DNA of 33,764 bases, taken from Phycisphaerae bacterium (lineage in GTDB: Bacteria; Planctomycetota; Phycisphaerae; Phycisphaerales; UBA1924). This document shows positions 6,851 through 15,594 of the stretch, one piece after another (position 1 is the first letter of the stretch; each line of letters begins with the position of its first letter). Below the pieces are notes generated by a model, which did no database searches, had not been told where the DNA came from, and saw only the letters and a program-made list of their open reading frames with translations. The stretch lies in NCBI GenBank assembly GCA_030426395.1, contig JAUHYE010000028.1:1-33764 (forward strand), in the 5' to 3' direction. Position numbers and translations under genes: made by a program.

Positions 6851-8047
6851 TCACCGAATCGCAGCGCGTTCGCGGGCCTTTCGGTGTGCGTAGCGGATGG
6901 CCGCCTCGTGCCCGTCGACCATGTTGGCCACCGTGTACCGCTCCAGCACCAGCCGCCGTCCGGCCTCGCCCATTTCGCAGGCCCGGGCCGGGTCGTCCAC
7001 CAGCCTCGCGATGGCGTCGGCCAGCGACCCCGGCTCGCCCAGGTCCACCAGCAGCCCGTTCACGCCGTCCTCGATGGCCCAGACCTCCGGCGGGTGCGTC
7101 CACATCTCGCGGTTGGTCACCACGGGCAGGCCATAGCCAAACGCGTGCAGCACGCTCAGCCCGATGGATTTGGGATAGCAGAACACCCGCGACGACACGA
7201 ACCACGGCGCCAGATCACCCTCGCCATACACCGCCCCGGGCATCCGCACGCGATCGGCGATGTCCAGCTTCCGCGCCAACTCTTGCAAGTTCGCACGCTC
7301 GGGCCCATCGCCCACGATCGCGACGACCAGGTCCGGGTGCGTGTCCTTCAGCCTCGACGCGGCGTGCAGCAGCAGGTCCATCCCGTTGCCCGCGTACAGC
7401 CGCGAGACGAACAGCACCACAGGCCTGCCGTCGAGCCCGTGCTCCCGCTGGAACGCGGCCAACCGCTGCTCATCGCCCAGCCACGCCTCGCGTGCGTCCT
7501 GGATCGGCCCCTGGTCGAGCGCGTTGAGCGCCACGAACAACCGTTCGGGGTCGAAGCCCTCGTCGACCAATCGCTCTCGGGCCTGGTGGTTGTACAGCAC
7601 CACCGCGTCGGCCTGCTTCGCGATCCAGTTGCGCAGCTTGCGAGGCCACTTCGACTCACGCACCGAGTACCCATGCCCCCACACCACCACGCCCACGCCG
7701 TGGCGCTTGGCCCGCCGGATCGCGGGCACCAGGCTCGGCACCCCCGCGTTGTGCTCCAGCACCGCCACGTCCGCGTTGGCCGGGTCCACCGCCTCGTACT
7801 GGGCCGTCACCCACCGCACTTCCCGGGGCCGCTTGAGCAGCACGCGCTCGGCCACCTGCCTGGCATGGAAGCCCTCCGCCTGGACATTGGGCAGCTTGGC
7901 CTTGTCGCTGAACAGCACCTCGACCGAGATGCCGGGCCGACGGGCCAGCTCGGCGAACACCGGCACCCGGTACGCGGGCAACGCGGGCTGCTGGAAGCAC
8001 ACGCGGATCGTCTCGGGCTGGCGGGCTGCGTGGTCCTGGTTGCTCAC
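6851..8047 (-). CDS. Group 4-type glycosyltransferase
   Basis: 398 aa from a GTG at 8047. It has a GT-B fold pattern: an N-terminal Rossmann half starting [21 protein letters not shown] with VVWGHG near residue 143, and a C-terminal half with [18 protein letters not shown] (about 232-249), [10 protein letters not shown] and [20 protein letters not shown]. This is the glycogen-synthase/GT4 architecture; donor and acceptor are unknown. The usual Glu-x7-Glu pair of GT4 enzymes is not present in the last motif, where Ser and His stand at the corresponding places. There is no Shine-Dalgarno sequence and TAGGCT lies 7 nt upstream of the GTG. Its place between sat and cysC hints at polysaccharide sulfation, but that is only context. 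Confidence 0.85.
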   Translation of the reverse strand: MSNQDHAARQPETIRVCFQQPALPAYRVPVFAELARRPGISVEVLFSDKAKLPNVQAEGFHARQVAERVLLKRPREVRWVTAQYEAVDPANADVAVLEHNAGVPSLVPAIRRAKRHGVGVVVWGHGYSVRESKWPRKLRNWIAKQADAVVLYNHQARERLVDEGFDPERLFVALNALDQGPIQDAREAWLGDEQRLAAFQREHGLDGRPVVLFVSRLYAGNGMDLLLHAASRLKDTHPDLVVAIVGDGPERANLQELARKLDIADRVRMPGAVYGEGDLAPWFVSSRVFCYPKSIGLSVLHAFGYGLPVVTNREMWTHPPEVWAIEDGVNGLLVDLGEPGSLADAIARLVDDPARACEMGEAGRRLVLERYTVANMVDGHEAAIRYAHRKARERAAIR

Positions 8048-8054
8048 GGCGGCA

Positions 8055-8060
8055 AGCCTA
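8055..8060 (-). promoter_or_regulatory. -10 element of leaderless glycosyltransferase gene
   Basis: TAGGCT on the minus strand (GATAGGCT extended), 7 nt before the GTG at 8047. Confidence 0.4.
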
Positions 8061-8084
8061 TCGGTTCGCGGGCCACAAGCCGTC

Positions 8085-8090
8085 TACGAT
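8085..8090 (+). promoter_or_regulatory. Candidate -10 element for cysC
   Basis: TACGAT about 60 nt before the cysC start. No good -35 is visible. The leader would be about 54 nt and include AGGAGG. Confidence 0.3.
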
Positions 8091-8150
8091 CACACGCCGA
8101 AGGGCCGATCTCTGGCCCCGAAGCCCACGAGAACCCAAACAGGAGGCGAA

Positions 8151-8780
8151 ATGACCCAGGCCACCGATCAGGTCAAGGCGACGAACATCCATTGGCACGA
8201 GGGCGACCTCAGCCGCGACGAACGCTGGAACGCACTCAAGGCCAAGGGCGCCACCGTCTGGTTCACCGGCCTGAGCGGCTCGGGCAAGAGCACCATCGCC
8301 AGCGCCGTCGAGCAGGTCCTCGTCAAGCGCGGCGTCAACAGCTACCGCCTGGACGGCGACAACGTCCGCCACGGCCTGAACAAGAACCTGGGCTTCAGCG
8401 CCGAGGATCGCACCGAGAACATCCGCCGCATCGGCGAGGTCAGCAAGCTCTTCGCCGATGCCGGCGTCGTGAGCCTGTCCAGCTTCATCAGCCCCTACGT
8501 CCGCGACCGCGATCTGTGCCGCACCATGCACGACGAGTCGAAGCTGCCCTTCATCGAGGTCTTCGTCGATACTCCGCTGGAAGAGTGCGAGAAGCGCGAC
8601 CCCAAGGGCCTCTACAAGAAGGCCCGCGCGGGCGAGATCAAGGGCTTCACCGGCATCGACGACCCCTACGAGGCCCCGCCCAAGGCCGAGCTGGTCCTCA
8701 AGACCGAAGGCCGCTCGATCGACGACTGCGTCCAGGAGGTGCTGAGCTTCCTGGAGAGCAAGGGGATCGTGAAGGGTTAA
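8151..8780 (+). CDS. cysC: Adenylyl-sulfate kinase (APS kinase)
   Basis: 209 aa, normal length. It phosphorylates APS at the 3' position with ATP to give PAPS, the sulfate donor for reductases and sulfotransferases. The Walker A motif GLSGSGKST is at residues 40-48, followed by [12 protein letters not shown] (about 66-77), [24 protein letters not shown] with the family SFISPxR element, and [23 protein letters not shown], all typical of CysC. AGGAGG lies 5 nt before the ATG. Its last 4 bases overlap the end of gltX on the opposite strand. It probably works with sat, although the two are divergent around a glycosyltransferase gene. Confidence 0.96.
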   Translation: MTQATDQVKATNIHWHEGDLSRDERWNALKAKGATVWFTGLSGSGKSTIASAVEQVLVKRGVNSYRLDGDNVRHGLNKNLGFSAEDRTENIRRIGEVSKLFADAGVVSLSSFISPYVRDRDLCRTMHDESKLPFIEVFVDTPLEECEKRDPKGLYKKARAGEIKGFTGIDDPYEAPPKAELVLKTEGRSIDDCVQEVLSFLESKGIVKG

Positions 8781-10477
8781 CCGCCCCCCACACCCGCGAA
8801 CTGCGACAGGCATCGCCCGACACGATCGAGCGATGCCTGTTTTCCAATCAACTCCAGCGTCTGCCCCAACCCCGGGCTTACCGTCCCACCCGTCATCGCC
8901 ACGCGCAACGGCTGGGCCGCCTTGCCCATGCCCAGGCCCTTGGCCTCGCACCAGTTCTTGATGGCCGCCTCGATCGCGTCGGCCTCGAACGGCTCGACAC
9001 CCTCGAGCACCGGCCCCAGCTCACGCAGCACCGCCAGCCCCTCGCCATCGTTCTTGAGCAGCACCTTCTGCACAGCCTTGTCGTCGTACCCGAAGTCGTC
9101 CCGAAGCGCGAACGCCACCACCCCCGCCGCCTCACGCATCACGCGGGTGCGTTGCCGCGCCGCAGCCGCCGCCATGGGCAGCTTGTCACCGAGCGCCTCC
9201 AGCGTCGCCCGGTCGTACCGCTCCAGCCACGTCCGCCACGCATCGGCGAACCGCTCGTCGCTCATGCGATTCTGGATCTCGTTGGCGTTGAAGGCCATGA
9301 GCTTCTCGCGGTCGAACTTGCTCGCGCTCTTGCCGATGCGATCCAAGCCGAACTTCTCGACGAGATACCCCATCGAGAAGTGCTCGACGTCGGTGCCGTC
9401 CTCGTTCTTCTCGCCCGGGTTCCAGCCCAGCAGGGCGAGGTAGTTGCACAGCACGTGCGGCAGGTATCCACTGCGTCGGAAGTCCTCGACGTCGATCTCC
9501 GGCGGCGCGAAGCCGATGGCGGTCGCCAGTCGCATCAGGTCATCGGTGGGCAGCTGCGCCCGCTTGTCCTCCATCCACGCCTTGAAGCCGGCGTCGTCGA
9601 GCGTGCCCTCGGGCGCTGCGTCGACCTTCTGTTCTTTGCAGTACGCACGGACCGCCTTGTCCTTGTCCCGCTTGCTCATCTTGCTGTTGTCGGGGTTGAA
9701 GATCAACGGCAGGTGCGCGTACACCGGCGTGCGATAGCCCAGCGCCTGCTGCAACGCCACATGCCGGGGCGTGTTCTGCAGGTGCTCCTGACCCCGCAGG
9801 ATGTGGCTCACGCCCATCGCCTCGTCGTCGACCACCACCGCGAAGTGGTACGTCGGGAAGCCGTCGGCCTTGCGGATCACGAAGTCGTCCAGCTCGCCCG
9901 CCGCGAAGCGGACCTCGCCAAGCACCGAGTCTGCCACCACCACGTCGTGGTCGGGAGCCTTGAAACGCACCACGTGCGGCTCCCCCGCCATCATCCGGCT
10001 GATCCTCTCGGCCTCGGGAATCTCCAGGGCCGCCCGGTCGTAGCGGTACGTCTGGTTGGCGTCGGTGGCCGCCTTACGCTTGGCGTCGAGTTCCTCGGCC
10101 GTCTCGAAGGCCGGGTACGCCCGCCCGCTCTCGAGCAACTCCGCCAAGGCCGCGTTGTAGATGTCCACCCGCTCGGCCTGGAAGAACGGCCCCACGCCCC
10201 GCGGGTCGCCGCCCAGCCCCTCGTATGCGGGCCCCTCCTGCCACTCGACGCCCAGCCACTTCAGGTCTTCGAGGATGCCCGCGACGGCCGCCTCGCTCGA
10301 CCGCTTCTGGTCGGTGTCCTCGACGCGGAGCAGGAACGTGCCCTCGTGGCCCCGGGCGAAGGCCCAGCAGAACAACGCGGTTCGCGCTCCCCCCACGTGC
10401 AGGTGGCCCGTGGGCGAGGGTGCGAACCGCGTGATGGTGTGCTCCGCGGGAGTCGGCTGGCTGTAGGTGTCGCTCAT
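8777..10477 (-). CDS. gltX: Glutamate--tRNA ligase
   Basis: 566 aa, longer than the usual 470-500. This class I synthetase charges tRNA-Glu (and tRNA-Gln in organisms that use GatCAB). The HIGH motif is HLHVG at residues 25-29 in [20 protein letters not shown] and [14 protein letters not shown] follow; KMSKR is at 266-270. Between KMSKR and the conserved [16 protein letters not shown] block there are roughly 75 residues where other GluRS have only about 15, so there is an insertion of around 55-60 residues. The C-terminal anticodon-binding region looks complete. I prefer the ATG at 10477 to the GTG at 10483 because TAGCAT lies 8 nt upstream and no Shine-Dalgarno sequence exists. The stop codon overlaps the cysC stop (TTAA). 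Confidence 0.95.
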   Translation of the reverse strand: MSDTYSQPTPAEHTITRFAPSPTGHLHVGGARTALFCWAFARGHEGTFLLRVEDTDQKRSSEAAVAGILEDLKWLGVEWQEGPAYEGLGGDPRGVGPFFQAERVDIYNAALAELLESGRAYPAFETAEELDAKRKAATDANQTYRYDRAALEIPEAERISRMMAGEPHVVRFKAPDHDVVVADSVLGEVRFAAGELDDFVIRKADGFPTYHFAVVVDDEAMGVSHILRGQEHLQNTPRHVALQQALGYRTPVYAHLPLIFNPDNSKMSKRDKDKAVRAYCKEQKVDAAPEGTLDDAGFKAWMEDKRAQLPTDDLMRLATAIGFAPPEIDVEDFRRSGYLPHVLCNYLALLGWNPGEKNEDGTDVEHFSMGYLVEKFGLDRIGKSASKFDREKLMAFNANEIQNRMSDERFADAWRTWLERYDRATLEALGDKLPMAAAAARQRTRVMREAAGVVAFALRDDFGYDDKAVQKVLLKNDGEGLAVLRELGPVLEGVEPFEADAIEAAIKNWCEAKGLGMGKAAQPLRVAMTGGTVSPGLGQTLELIGKQASLDRVGRCLSQFAGVGGG

Positions 10478-10485
10478 CGTCACCG

Positions 10486-10491
10486 ATGCTA
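10486..10491 (-). promoter_or_regulatory. -10 element of leaderless gltX
   Basis: TAGCAT on the minus strand, 8 nt before the ATG at 10477. Confidence 0.35.
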
Positions 10492-10508
10492 GCGACGCGC
10501 CGCCGAAC

Positions 10509-11825
10509 TCAGCAGCCGGCGACGAACAGGTTCTGGAACTCCAGGAAGTCGAAGATGTTCAGCTCCCCGTCGCCGGTCACGTCGGCCTGCATGTCGCCCA
10601 GGTCGAAGGCGCTCTGGAACGCCAGGAAGTCGAAGAGCGTCAGCTCCCCGTCGCCGTCGAAGTCGGCCACGCAGCCCGACATCACTTCCAGGGCCGCTTC
10701 GGCGTTGACCAGGCCGTGGCCGAAGCTGCTGTCCCAGCCCGCGCTGCCCAGGTCGATGGCGGTATCGATCATGAGCTGGCGGACCTCGTCGTTGATGCGG
10801 CCATTGCCGTTCATGTCCTGGATGCCGGCACCGATGATCAGCGTCGCGACGCCCACGGCATGCGGGGTGGCCATCGAGGTGCCGTCGTAATAGTCGTAGC
10901 TGTTGTCGCGATTCGAGGTGCTGGAGTACACGCGCACACCCGGAGCGACCAATTCCAGAGCCGAGCCGCCCTGCGAGAAACCAGCGCGGCGATCACTACT
11001 GTCGGTGGCACCAACCGCGACCACGCTGTCGTAGCGAGCCGGCACGCCGATTGGCGCACTGCCACCGTTGCCCGAGGCAGCAAAGTGGATGATGCCAGCG
11101 TCCCAGGTGTTGTCGTACGCCTGCTGCACAAGCGAAGAATCGCCCACAGTGAAGCTGCTGTTGGTAACCTGGATGCCGTTGTCCATGGCGTACTGCAGGG
11201 CGCCAATAGCGCCGGACGCCGACGGTGCGAACGTGCCGACCTTCAACATGTACAGGTCGGCCTCGGGCGCGACGCCGATGATGTTCTCGCCGTTGGCCAC
11301 GCCGGCCACAGTTCCGCTCACATGCGTGCCGTGGCTGAACGGATCGCTGAAGTCCGCCGACATCGCGTCGAAGTCGTACCCGTACACGAAGTTGTCGAAG
11401 ATGTCCTCGTGGGTATGACGCAGGCCCGAGTCCATCACGCCCACCGCCACGCCCGTGCCGCGTTGGCCGGCTGTGTGCGTGGTTTCGCAGTTGATGCGTT
11501 CCACGCCCCACACGTTGTCGTACTCGGTCGCCCACTGGCCGTAGCTGTTCAGCTCGATGCCCACCACACGCTGGCTCGCGGTGTACAGGCTCACGTCCGC
11601 ACCGAAAGGCAGGCTCGCGTGCATGCCCGGCACCACCGTCCACACCTGGTGCACCACGCCACCCACGGCCTCGACCGCGGCCACGTCGGCCGGCGTCGGG
11701 TTGGAGGCGAACTCGATGAGCACGTCGGCCATCGGGGTCACGGTCTCATCGGCCACGACCGTCGTGCAGGCCAGGCCACAAACGGACAAAACGGCCGCAG
11801 CGGCGGTCAGGGGGACAAGCTTCAT
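10509..11825 (-). CDS. Secreted S8 (subtilisin-like) serine protease with dockerin-type tail
   Basis: 438 aa. A signal peptide (about residues 1-26) is followed by a short inhibitor-like propeptide with the pattern DVLIEFASNPTPADVAAVEAVGG. The peptidase S8 domain has a full catalytic set: Asp132 in GVMDSG, His165 in SHGTHVSG, the oxyanion Asn253 in AASGN, and Ser317 in GTSMATPHAVG. The C-terminus has two EF-hand-like units (DFDGDGELTLFD with FLAFQSAFD; DVTGDGELNIFD with FLEFQNLF) and ends Gly-Cys. An additional acidic loop near DMNGNGRINDE may bind calcium. TAGGAG lies 6 nt before the ATG. It should act outside the cytoplasmic membrane. The only proteolytic member of the dockerin-type set in the window. 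Confidence 0.95.
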   Translation of the reverse strand: MKLVPLTAAAAVLSVCGLACTTVVADETVTPMADVLIEFASNPTPADVAAVEAVGGVVHQVWTVVPGMHASLPFGADVSLYTASQRVVGIELNSYGQWATEYDNVWGVERINCETTHTAGQRGTGVAVGVMDSGLRHTHEDIFDNFVYGYDFDAMSADFSDPFSHGTHVSGTVAGVANGENIIGVAPEADLYMLKVGTFAPSASGAIGALQYAMDNGIQVTNSSFTVGDSSLVQQAYDNTWDAGIIHFAASGNGGSAPIGVPARYDSVVAVGATDSSDRRAGFSQGGSALELVAPGVRVYSSTSNRDNSYDYYDGTSMATPHAVGVATLIIGAGIQDMNGNGRINDEVRQLMIDTAIDLGSAGWDSSFGHGLVNAEAALEVMSGCVADFDGDGELTLFDFLAFQSAFDLGDMQADVTGDGELNIFDFLEFQNLFVAGC

Positions 11826-12183
11826 ATCAAACTCCTAACAGATTTTCGCAATGAATCGGGCAGGGGACACGGACAGCACCGGGCGAGCCCTCCTGGCCGC
11901 CCACCGCCGCTCAACATACCGCATCCCACGGATGTGTGCGGCGGGGCCCACGTCAATAGGTCTACGTATCCCACCATCCGCCGTTACAACCGCTGCGGTT
12001 TCGCCCCCCTCGCAAGGGTTCACCATGCCATAACGCAGGCTTGGCCCAACCTGTATGATGCAGCGTGGCCGCTCGTGGGCCCGGGGCCTCCCCTGGCCCC
12101 CGCGCCAGGCCACGCCAACCCGCTCGGCGGCAGGGACCAGCCGCAACCGGTCCCCGGCCGCCCATACCGACGGAGGCGCTCCT
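11826..12183. other. 358-bp intergenic region with candidate promoter for the EF-G-like gene
   Basis: It separates two divergent genes. TATGAT at 12056-12061 (plus strand) is the best -10 candidate for the EF-G-like gene; the -35 region is poor. The predicted leader would be about 115-120 nt. No credible small protein or structured RNA was found; short open frames here lack a ribosome binding site. Confidence 0.5.
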
Positions 12184-14265
12184 ATGGCTGTTCGCAATCC
12201 TTCCACCATCCGCAACATCCTCCTGGCCGGCCACGCCGGCGCCGGCAAGACCCTCCTCACCGAGCGATTGCTCAACGCCGCCGGCGCCACCAACCGCATG
12301 GGTTCCATCGAAGACGGCAACACCGTCACCGATTGGACCGACGAGGCCAAGAAGCACGGCCACAGCCTCTCCAGCAGCCTGGCCCACTACGAGCGCAACG
12401 GCACCCTGGTCACGCTCATCGACACTCCAGGGCTCGCCGACTTCTTCGGGCAGGCCATCGCCGGTCTACCCGCCGCCGGCCTCGTGGGCGTTGTGGTCGA
12501 CGCGACCAAGGGCATCGAGACCAGCACCCGCCGCATCATGGCCACCGCCGAGCAACGCAACATCCCCCGCATGCTCATCGTCAACGGCATCGACGAGCCG
12601 CAGGCCGACCTGGAAGCCCTCGTCGGCAAGCTGCGAGACACCTTCGGCGCCGTGTGCGTGCCGGTCAACCTTCCAAGCGCTAACCGCGACGGCGTCATCG
12701 ACGTGCTGGGCGAAGACACCAGCGGCGACACAGCCTTCGGTGACGTCGAGAGCGCCCACACCAGCATCGTCGAGCAGGTCGTGGAGGTCGAAGACAGCCT
12801 CATGACCCAGTACCTCGAGGGCGGCGCCGCGTCGCTTGATCGCAAGGCCGTCCACGATGCCTTCGAGCGAGCCCTGCGCGAGGCCCACCTCGTGCCCATC
12901 TGCTTCGTGAGCGCCAAGACCGGCGCGGGTGCCGAGGCCTTGCTCGACATCATCGAGAGCCAGTGTCCCAGCCCGCTGGAAACCAACCCGCGAACCTTCG
13001 AGAAGCTCGACGACGACGGCCAACTCGTCGAGTCGTTCGAGCCCAAGTCCGACGCGAGCCAACCCCTGCTCGCCCACGTGTTCAAGGTGGCCAGCGACCC
13101 CTTTGTCGGCAAACTCGGCATCATGAAGGTGCACCAGGGCACGCTGAAGGTCAAGGACGAGGTCTACTTCGGCGAGGGCCGCAAGCCCGTACGCGTCAAC
13201 ACGCTCTTCCGCCTCCAGGGCAAAGACCACGTCGACGTGACCGAGGCCGGCCCGGGCGAGATCGTCGCCGTCAGCAAGATCGACGACATCGAGTTCGACA
13301 CCGTCGTGCACGCACACGCCAACGAGCACCTACGGCTTCGCCCCCTGCCACTACCCAAGCCCATGTACGGCGTCGCCGTCGAATTGGCCAACCACAAGGA
13401 CGAGTCAAAGTTCGGCCCCGCCATCGCCAAGCTGCAAGCCGAGGACCCGTGCTTCGTCATGGACCGCGTGGCAGCCACCAAGGAAACCGTGCTGCGCGGA
13501 CTGGGCGAGATGCACCTGCGCGTCATGCTCGAACGCATGAAGGGCCAGTACGGCATCGAGGTGAACACTCACCAGCCCAAGATCGCGTACAAGGAAACCG
13601 TCACCGCCAACGCCGAGGGCCACCACCGCCACAAGAAGCAGTCGGGCGGCTCGGGCGAGTTCGGCGAGGTCTACCTCCGCGTCGCGCCCCTCAACGGCGA
13701 AGACCAGGAAGCCGCCCTGGCCAACGGCGAGCACTTCCTCTTCGTCAACGCGACCGTCGGCGGCTCGATCCCCCGCCAGTTCATGCCCGCCATCGAGAAG
13801 GGCATCCGCCAGGCCCTCACCGAGGGCGCTATCGCCGGCTACCCGATGCAGGACATCAAGGTCGAGGTCTACGACGGTAAGTACCACGCCGTCGACTCGA
13901 AGGAAGTCGCCTTCCTCAAGGCCGGCAAGCGCGCCTTCGTCGACGCCTGCCGCAAGGCCAAGCCCGCCCTGCTCGAGCCCTTCGTCGAGGTCGAGGTCAA
14001 CGCGCCCTCGCAGTACATGGGCGACATCACGGGCGACCTCTCGACCAAGCGCGGCCGCGTGCAGGACTCGATGGTCGATGGCGACACCTGCATGGTCCGC
14101 GCCGTCGCCCCGCTGGGCATGCTGCAGAACTACGCCAATGAGCTCAAGAGCATGACCCACGGTGCCGGCAGCTACGTCATGGACTACAGCCACGACGAAC
14201 GCACCCCGCCCAACGTGCAGGCCGAGGTCGTCGCGGCGTATGACCCGCATGGGGATGATGATTGA
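12184..14265 (+). CDS. EF-G-like translational GTPase (EF-G2 type)
   Basis: 693 aa with the full five-domain EF-G layout. The G domain has P-loop GHAGAGKT (16-23) and DTPG (80-83). The G4 motif reads NGID (134-137) instead of NKxD, and the switch I region is shortened compared with FusA. Domain II starts about residue 295, domain III includes RGLGEMHLRVMLERM, domain IV includes YKETVTANAEGHHRHKKQSGGSGEFGEVYLRV, and domain V includes GDLSTKRGRVQ. These features fit the paralogous EF-G2 or EF-G-like family rather than the ribosomal-operon FusA. Its role may be in translocation, ribosome recycling or stress, which sequence does not decide. GGAGG lies 8-9 nt upstream of the ATG. It converges on ssrA. 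Confidence 0.88.
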   Translation: MAVRNPSTIRNILLAGHAGAGKTLLTERLLNAAGATNRMGSIEDGNTVTDWTDEAKKHGHSLSSSLAHYERNGTLVTLIDTPGLADFFGQAIAGLPAAGLVGVVVDATKGIETSTRRIMATAEQRNIPRMLIVNGIDEPQADLEALVGKLRDTFGAVCVPVNLPSANRDGVIDVLGEDTSGDTAFGDVESAHTSIVEQVVEVEDSLMTQYLEGGAASLDRKAVHDAFERALREAHLVPICFVSAKTGAGAEALLDIIESQCPSPLETNPRTFEKLDDDGQLVESFEPKSDASQPLLAHVFKVASDPFVGKLGIMKVHQGTLKVKDEVYFGEGRKPVRVNTLFRLQGKDHVDVTEAGPGEIVAVSKIDDIEFDTVVHAHANEHLRLRPLPLPKPMYGVAVELANHKDESKFGPAIAKLQAEDPCFVMDRVAATKETVLRGLGEMHLRVMLERMKGQYGIEVNTHQPKIAYKETVTANAEGHHRHKKQSGGSGEFGEVYLRVAPLNGEDQEAALANGEHFLFVNATVGGSIPRQFMPAIEKGIRQALTEGAIAGYPMQDIKVEVYDGKYHAVDSKEVAFLKAGKRAFVDACRKAKPALLEPFVEVEVNAPSQYMGDITGDLSTKRGRVQDSMVDGDTCMVRAVAPLGMLQNYANELKSMTHGAGSYVMDYSHDERTPPNVQAEVVAAYDPHGDDD

Positions 14266-14290
14266 ACGAGCAATGAGCACGACAACAGAG

Positions 14291-14310
14291 CCGCGTGCAT
14301 AAGCATGCGG
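14291..14310. terminator. Hairpin between convergent EF-G-like gene and ssrA
   Basis: CCGCGTGC, loop ATAA and GCATGCGG make an 8-bp stem with one G-T pair. There is no strong T-tract on either side. A bidirectional terminator is the likely role. Confidence 0.5.
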
Positions 14311-14346
14311 GCCCTTGCTGTGCCAACGTCTGTTGATCAGGAACAG

Positions 14347-14694
14347 TGGAGCCGGGGGGAATCGAACCCCCGTGTCGGAACGGCCGCCATAGCGCCTCTA
14401 CGCGTGTAGTCGGCGGTTTGATCTCGGCCTGTGCGCGGGCGCCGACGCCCTCACCTTCGGCCCAGCCACCGGTGAACCTCCTCGCCAACACGCCCGGAAG
14501 CGCCACGCGTTGACCAGCCCGATGTCGTCGTCCCCTTTCCCTATCGGGCGTCGGGAAGGGGACGGGCTACGTTAAGCAGCCAGAGCGTACTGCGGTTCGG
14601 CAGTTGTTGGTTTTGTGTGCCGGTTACGAGAAGAGCACACCTCTCGACGCGCCACACTATGCCGTACACGTCCGATCGAATCCATATCGGCCCC
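14347..14694 (-). ncRNA. ssrA: tmRNA (transfer-messenger RNA)
   Basis: 348 nt. The 5' end GGGGCCGATATGGATTCGA pairs through GGGGCCG with CGGCTCC at the 3' end (14348-14354) to give a 7-bp acceptor stem, as in tRNA-like domains of tmRNA. The T arm GGGGGTTCGATTCCCCC precedes it. The tag reading frame ends ...QYALAA followed by TAA (14572-14574) and is followed by a hairpin (CCCGTCCCCTTCC with its partner) of the pseudoknot region. The discriminator base is A; CCA is not encoded and must be added. It is a one-piece, unpermuted gene. tmRNA rescues stalled ribosomes with SmpB. smpB is not in the window. Confidence 0.95.
14572..14616 (-). other. tmRNA proteolysis-tag frame
   Basis: Reading toward the stop TAA the codons give T-K-P-T-T-A-E-P-Q-Y-A-L-A-A. 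The C-terminal YALAA is the canonical protease signal. The exact resume codon is uncertain; it could be one codon or a few codons further 5' (His or Arg). Confidence 0.75.
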
Positions 14695-14719
14695 AGAATG
14701 TCGAAACCAAGTTGTCAAA

Positions 14720-14749
14720 CCCGAGCCGGAGCTCGGGATAGAGATCATA
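14720..14749 (-). promoter_or_regulatory. Candidate ssrA promoter and leader hairpin
   Basis: On the minus strand TATGAT (14744-14749) is a good -10 hexamer. It is followed by a perfect 7-bp hairpin, CCCGAGC/GCTCGGG (14720-14737, loop of 4), inside the predicted precursor leader that RNase P would remove. No convincing -35 is seen. TTGACA at 14714-14719 is too close to the mature 5' end to serve as the -35. Confidence 0.35.
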
Positions 14750-14837
14750 GAGCCTCACCCGCTGCCGGGAGCGACCAACCTACAAACTCCACACCCCTCA
14801 TCGCCTATTCCGCCCGATCAATCCAGTCGCCGGCTCA

Positions 14838-14843
14838 TACACT
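14838..14843 (+). promoter_or_regulatory. -10 element of leaderless ispD
   Basis: TACACT, 5 nt before the ATG at 14849, without a Shine-Dalgarno sequence. Confidence 0.4.
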
Positions 14844-14848
14844 CTCTG

Positions 14849-15583
14849 ATGCCAAGCTCGCCCCGCATCGCCGCCATCATCTGCGCCGCCGGCTCGGGCA
14901 CACGGTTCGGTTCATCCAACGGCGGCAAGCTCGACCAGGACCTCCACGGCAAGACCGTCCTGACGCGAGCCGTGCAAGCCGTCGCCAGCCAGCCCGAGGT
15001 CGTCGCCACTATCGTGGCCGGGCCGGCCACCCCTGACGCCCTCGCCCAGTTCCGCGATCGCCACGAAGCCGTTCTGAAAACCTTGGGCGCCACGATCTGC
15101 CCCGGAGGCATCGCCGAGCGATTCGAGACCGTCAAGGCAGGCCTCGACCACATCCGAGAGACGCTGAACGGCATCGACGCCGTGCTCGTCCACGACGCCG
15201 CCCGCCCCTGCACGCCCCCCATCGTCGTTCGCCGAGTGATTGATGCCCTCAAGGACCACCCGGCCGTCGTGCCTGGCGTGCCCGTTCCTGACACGCTCAA
15301 GCGAGCCGAGCCGGCTTCAAGCACCAACCCAAGCCAACCTCAAGTCGAAACGACGATCAGCCGCGAACGCCTGTTCGCCTGCCAGACGCCACAGGGTTTT
15401 CACTTCGACCTCATAACCCGCGCGTATGAGCAGGTCGATCTGACAAGCACCGACGACGCCCAGCTCGTGGAGCGTCTGGGCGAGCCGGTGCTGCTCGTGC
15501 GGGGCGACCCGCGCAATCTCAAAATCACGCGACCCGAAGACCTGGATCTGGTGCGGGCGATCTGGCCCACGCTGAAGAACTGA
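14849..15583 (+). CDS. ispD: 2-C-methyl-D-erythritol 4-phosphate cytidylyltransferase
   Basis: 244 aa, normal length. It joins MEP and CTP to give CDP-methylerythritol in the non-mevalonate isoprenoid pathway. The nucleotide-binding start is AAGSGTRFG (13-21). VHDAARPCT (114-122), the conserved IspD block, and PVPDTLKR, RERLFACQTPQGFHFDLI and DDAQLVE follow. Where most IspD proteins have PKQY, this one reads GGKLDQDL, keeping a lysine. The chosen ATG follows a TAnnnT hexamer at leaderless spacing; the upstream open frame runs into the ssrA leader and is not credible. It converges on lexA, with only 6 bp between stop codons. Confidence 0.93.
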   Translation: MPSSPRIAAIICAAGSGTRFGSSNGGKLDQDLHGKTVLTRAVQAVASQPEVVATIVAGPATPDALAQFRDRHEAVLKTLGATICPGGIAERFETVKAGLDHIRETLNGIDAVLVHDAARPCTPPIVVRRVIDALKDHPAVVPGVPVPDTLKRAEPASSTNPSQPQVETTISRERLFACQTPQGFHFDLITRAYEQVDLTSTDDAQLVERLGEPVLLVRGDPRNLKITRPEDLDLVRAIWPTLKN

Positions 15584-15594
15584 TCGGGATCAGT
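15579..15594. terminator. Small hairpin at the ispD/lexA junction
   Basis: ACTGAT, loop CGGG, ATCAGT. The 6-bp stem spans the ispD stop codon and the end of lexA. Weak, but well placed for termination in both directions. Confidence 0.35.

Noticed and set aside
11851-12033. Small open frame upstream of the EF-G-like gene
   Set aside because: 60 codons without ribosome binding site, hydrophobic segment or recognisable motif.
14347-14440. A tRNA gene (T arm and acceptor end are clear)
   Set aside because: The 5' partner of the acceptor stem lies about 340 nt away and a YALAA tag frame lies between, so this is the 3' end of tmRNA.
14714-14719. TTGACA as the ssrA -35 element
   Set aside because: A -10 at normal spacing would fall on the mature 5' end of the tmRNA, so transcription would start inside the RNA.
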